From positions 40,326 through 104,325 of the forward strand of contig NZ_RQHV01000029.1 in assembly GCF_004771005.1 (NCBI RefSeq): a stretch of DNA of 64,000 bases. Reading direction: 5' to 3'. This document shows positions 63,668-64,000 of the stretch, piece by piece. How positions within the stretch are numbered: position 1 is the stretch's first letter; each line of letters opens with the position of its first letter. Origin of the DNA: Leptospira ilyithenensis. GTDB taxonomy: Bacteria > Spirochaetota > Leptospiria > Leptospirales > Leptospiraceae. The notes under the pieces were generated by a model that saw nothing but the letters and a program-made list of their open reading frames with translations, was not told the DNA's origin and made no database searches. Position numbers and translations under genes: made by a program.

Positions 63668-64000
63668 AATAAAAAACCTTACCTCTATTTGGTTGGGAAC
63701 CTCGAAATTTAACGATAGATATTCACATGATCGAAAACCGACTGCGCTCTTCAATCGAGTAGGAGGCGCACCGTCAGTCACACCACCGTATGTACCGATC
63801 CGGAGAACTCAGGGTCTGGGTTGGCAAAAAGGCGAACTTTTTCCAAGAATTTTCAGGAATATGCAAGTAAGGGTTGCCAAATCGATTGGAATGTGTTAGT
63901 TGGAACTCATTGGGTGGCGGGTGGTTCACCATCCCGTTACCCATAAAGTTCTTGTACGTGGTATAGCATTTAGTGATCTGTTGTTATGGAAAACGAGCAA
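63668..64000. other. Non-coding tail of the window
   Basis: No gene that I can support. A short frame at 63693-63899 has no ribosome site or family likeness. The stretch near 63770-63800 (GTCAGTCACACCACCGTATG) is GC-rich and looks unlike the flanks, and may be part of a mobile or structured element. The dispersed repeat copy B lies within. Confidence 0.45.
63821..63923 (+). repeat. Dispersed non-coding repeat, copy B
   Basis: Carries GCGAACTTTTT (63832-63842) and CATTGGGTGGCGGGTG (63908-63923), 76 bp apart, matching copy A at 18694-18797 (75 bp apart). Bases between are diverged, with deletions and substitutions. It lies in an intergenic stretch, in the same orientation as copy A. Confidence 0.6.

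Noticed and set aside
63760..63810. Possible group II intron or IS remnant (GTCAGTCACACCACCGTATG region)
   Set aside because: It recalls sequences near intron-encoded reverse transcriptases, but the expected matching stem and any reverse transcriptase frame are missing.

Overview
The window looks like a chromosomal segment of a Leptospira. The evidence is two protein families I know mainly from that genus (a DUF1564-type protein at 33180-33752 and a DUF1574-type SGNH-like protein at 48421-49455), many lipoproteins with relaxed spirochaetal lipoboxes, a FecR-domain lipoprotein of the LipL45 kind, a Treponema-like TatT-TRAP transporter locus, and a FliS flagellar block beside housekeeping genes. 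I cannot name the species; an environmental or saprophytic lineage is a guess. No rRNA, CRISPR array, prophage or intact insertion sequence was seen. One tRNA (Phe) is present.

Layout. 1-4.8 kb: a TPR-like membrane protein running off the left edge, then a tightly overlapping run of ABC permease, ABC ATPase, ROK kinase and HIT protein, followed by a flippase-like membrane protein. 4.8-6.7 kb: minus-strand VOC protein, a short AhpD-like protein and an enoyl-CoA hydratase, with two TetR-type operators upstream of the hydratase. 6.7-9.8 kb: an AT-rich accessory stretch of lone VOC, lipoprotein and RidA genes mixed with decayed genes (an internally deleted DUF1697 gene, a lipoprotein gene split by TGA, an unrecognised remnant). 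9.8-14.7 kb: zinc alcohol dehydrogenase and its likely AraC regulator, a seven-repeat propeller lipoprotein and a class D beta-lactamase. 14.7-18.6 kb: a divergent NarL-type regulator and 7TMR-DISM-like histidine kinase whose start codons overlap, a lipoprotein and DoxX. 18.6-23.2 kb: a dispersed non-coding repeat and then an APC permease, AhpD-like, SDR and M20 peptidase operon. 23.2-28.4 kb: metallo-beta-lactamase-fold lipoprotein, argC, a nucleosidase, a dGTPase-like HD protein, DedA and a lipoprotein.

28.5-33.8 kb holds TatT, DctP, DctQ and DctM. 33.8-41.3 kb is a complete kdpABCDE locus on the minus strand with three helically phased direct repeats upstream of kdpA. 41.4-42.8 kb has fliS, a FlgN/FliT-like candidate and a J-domain protein. 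42.9-52.8 kb has purN-purH, fructose-6-phosphate aldolase/transaldolase, a membrane AraC regulator, an RsuA/RluB pseudouridine synthase, lipA and the FecR lipoprotein. 53-59.9 kb has a radical SAM protein of unknown function, a second 7TMR-DISM-like sensor with a SpoIIE phosphatase output, a DsbA-like isomerase, and a divergent phzF/MocR pair with direct-repeat operators. 59.9-63.6 kb has small genes including yegP, tRNA-Phe, an alpha/beta hydrolase lipoprotein, an alkA-like pseudogene, coaE and a SPOR protein. The last 400 bp hold a terminator and a second copy of the dispersed repeat.

The most informative material is regulatory: paired operators before the crotonase operon, the kdp repeats, the MocR repeats, the DoxX inverted repeat, and the divergent sensor/regulator pair without intergenic space. 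The best candidates for undescribed biology are the APC/AhpD/SDR/M20 operon and the radical SAM protein next to a membrane phosphatase sensor. Functional calls rest on motif recognition by eye; no database search was run.
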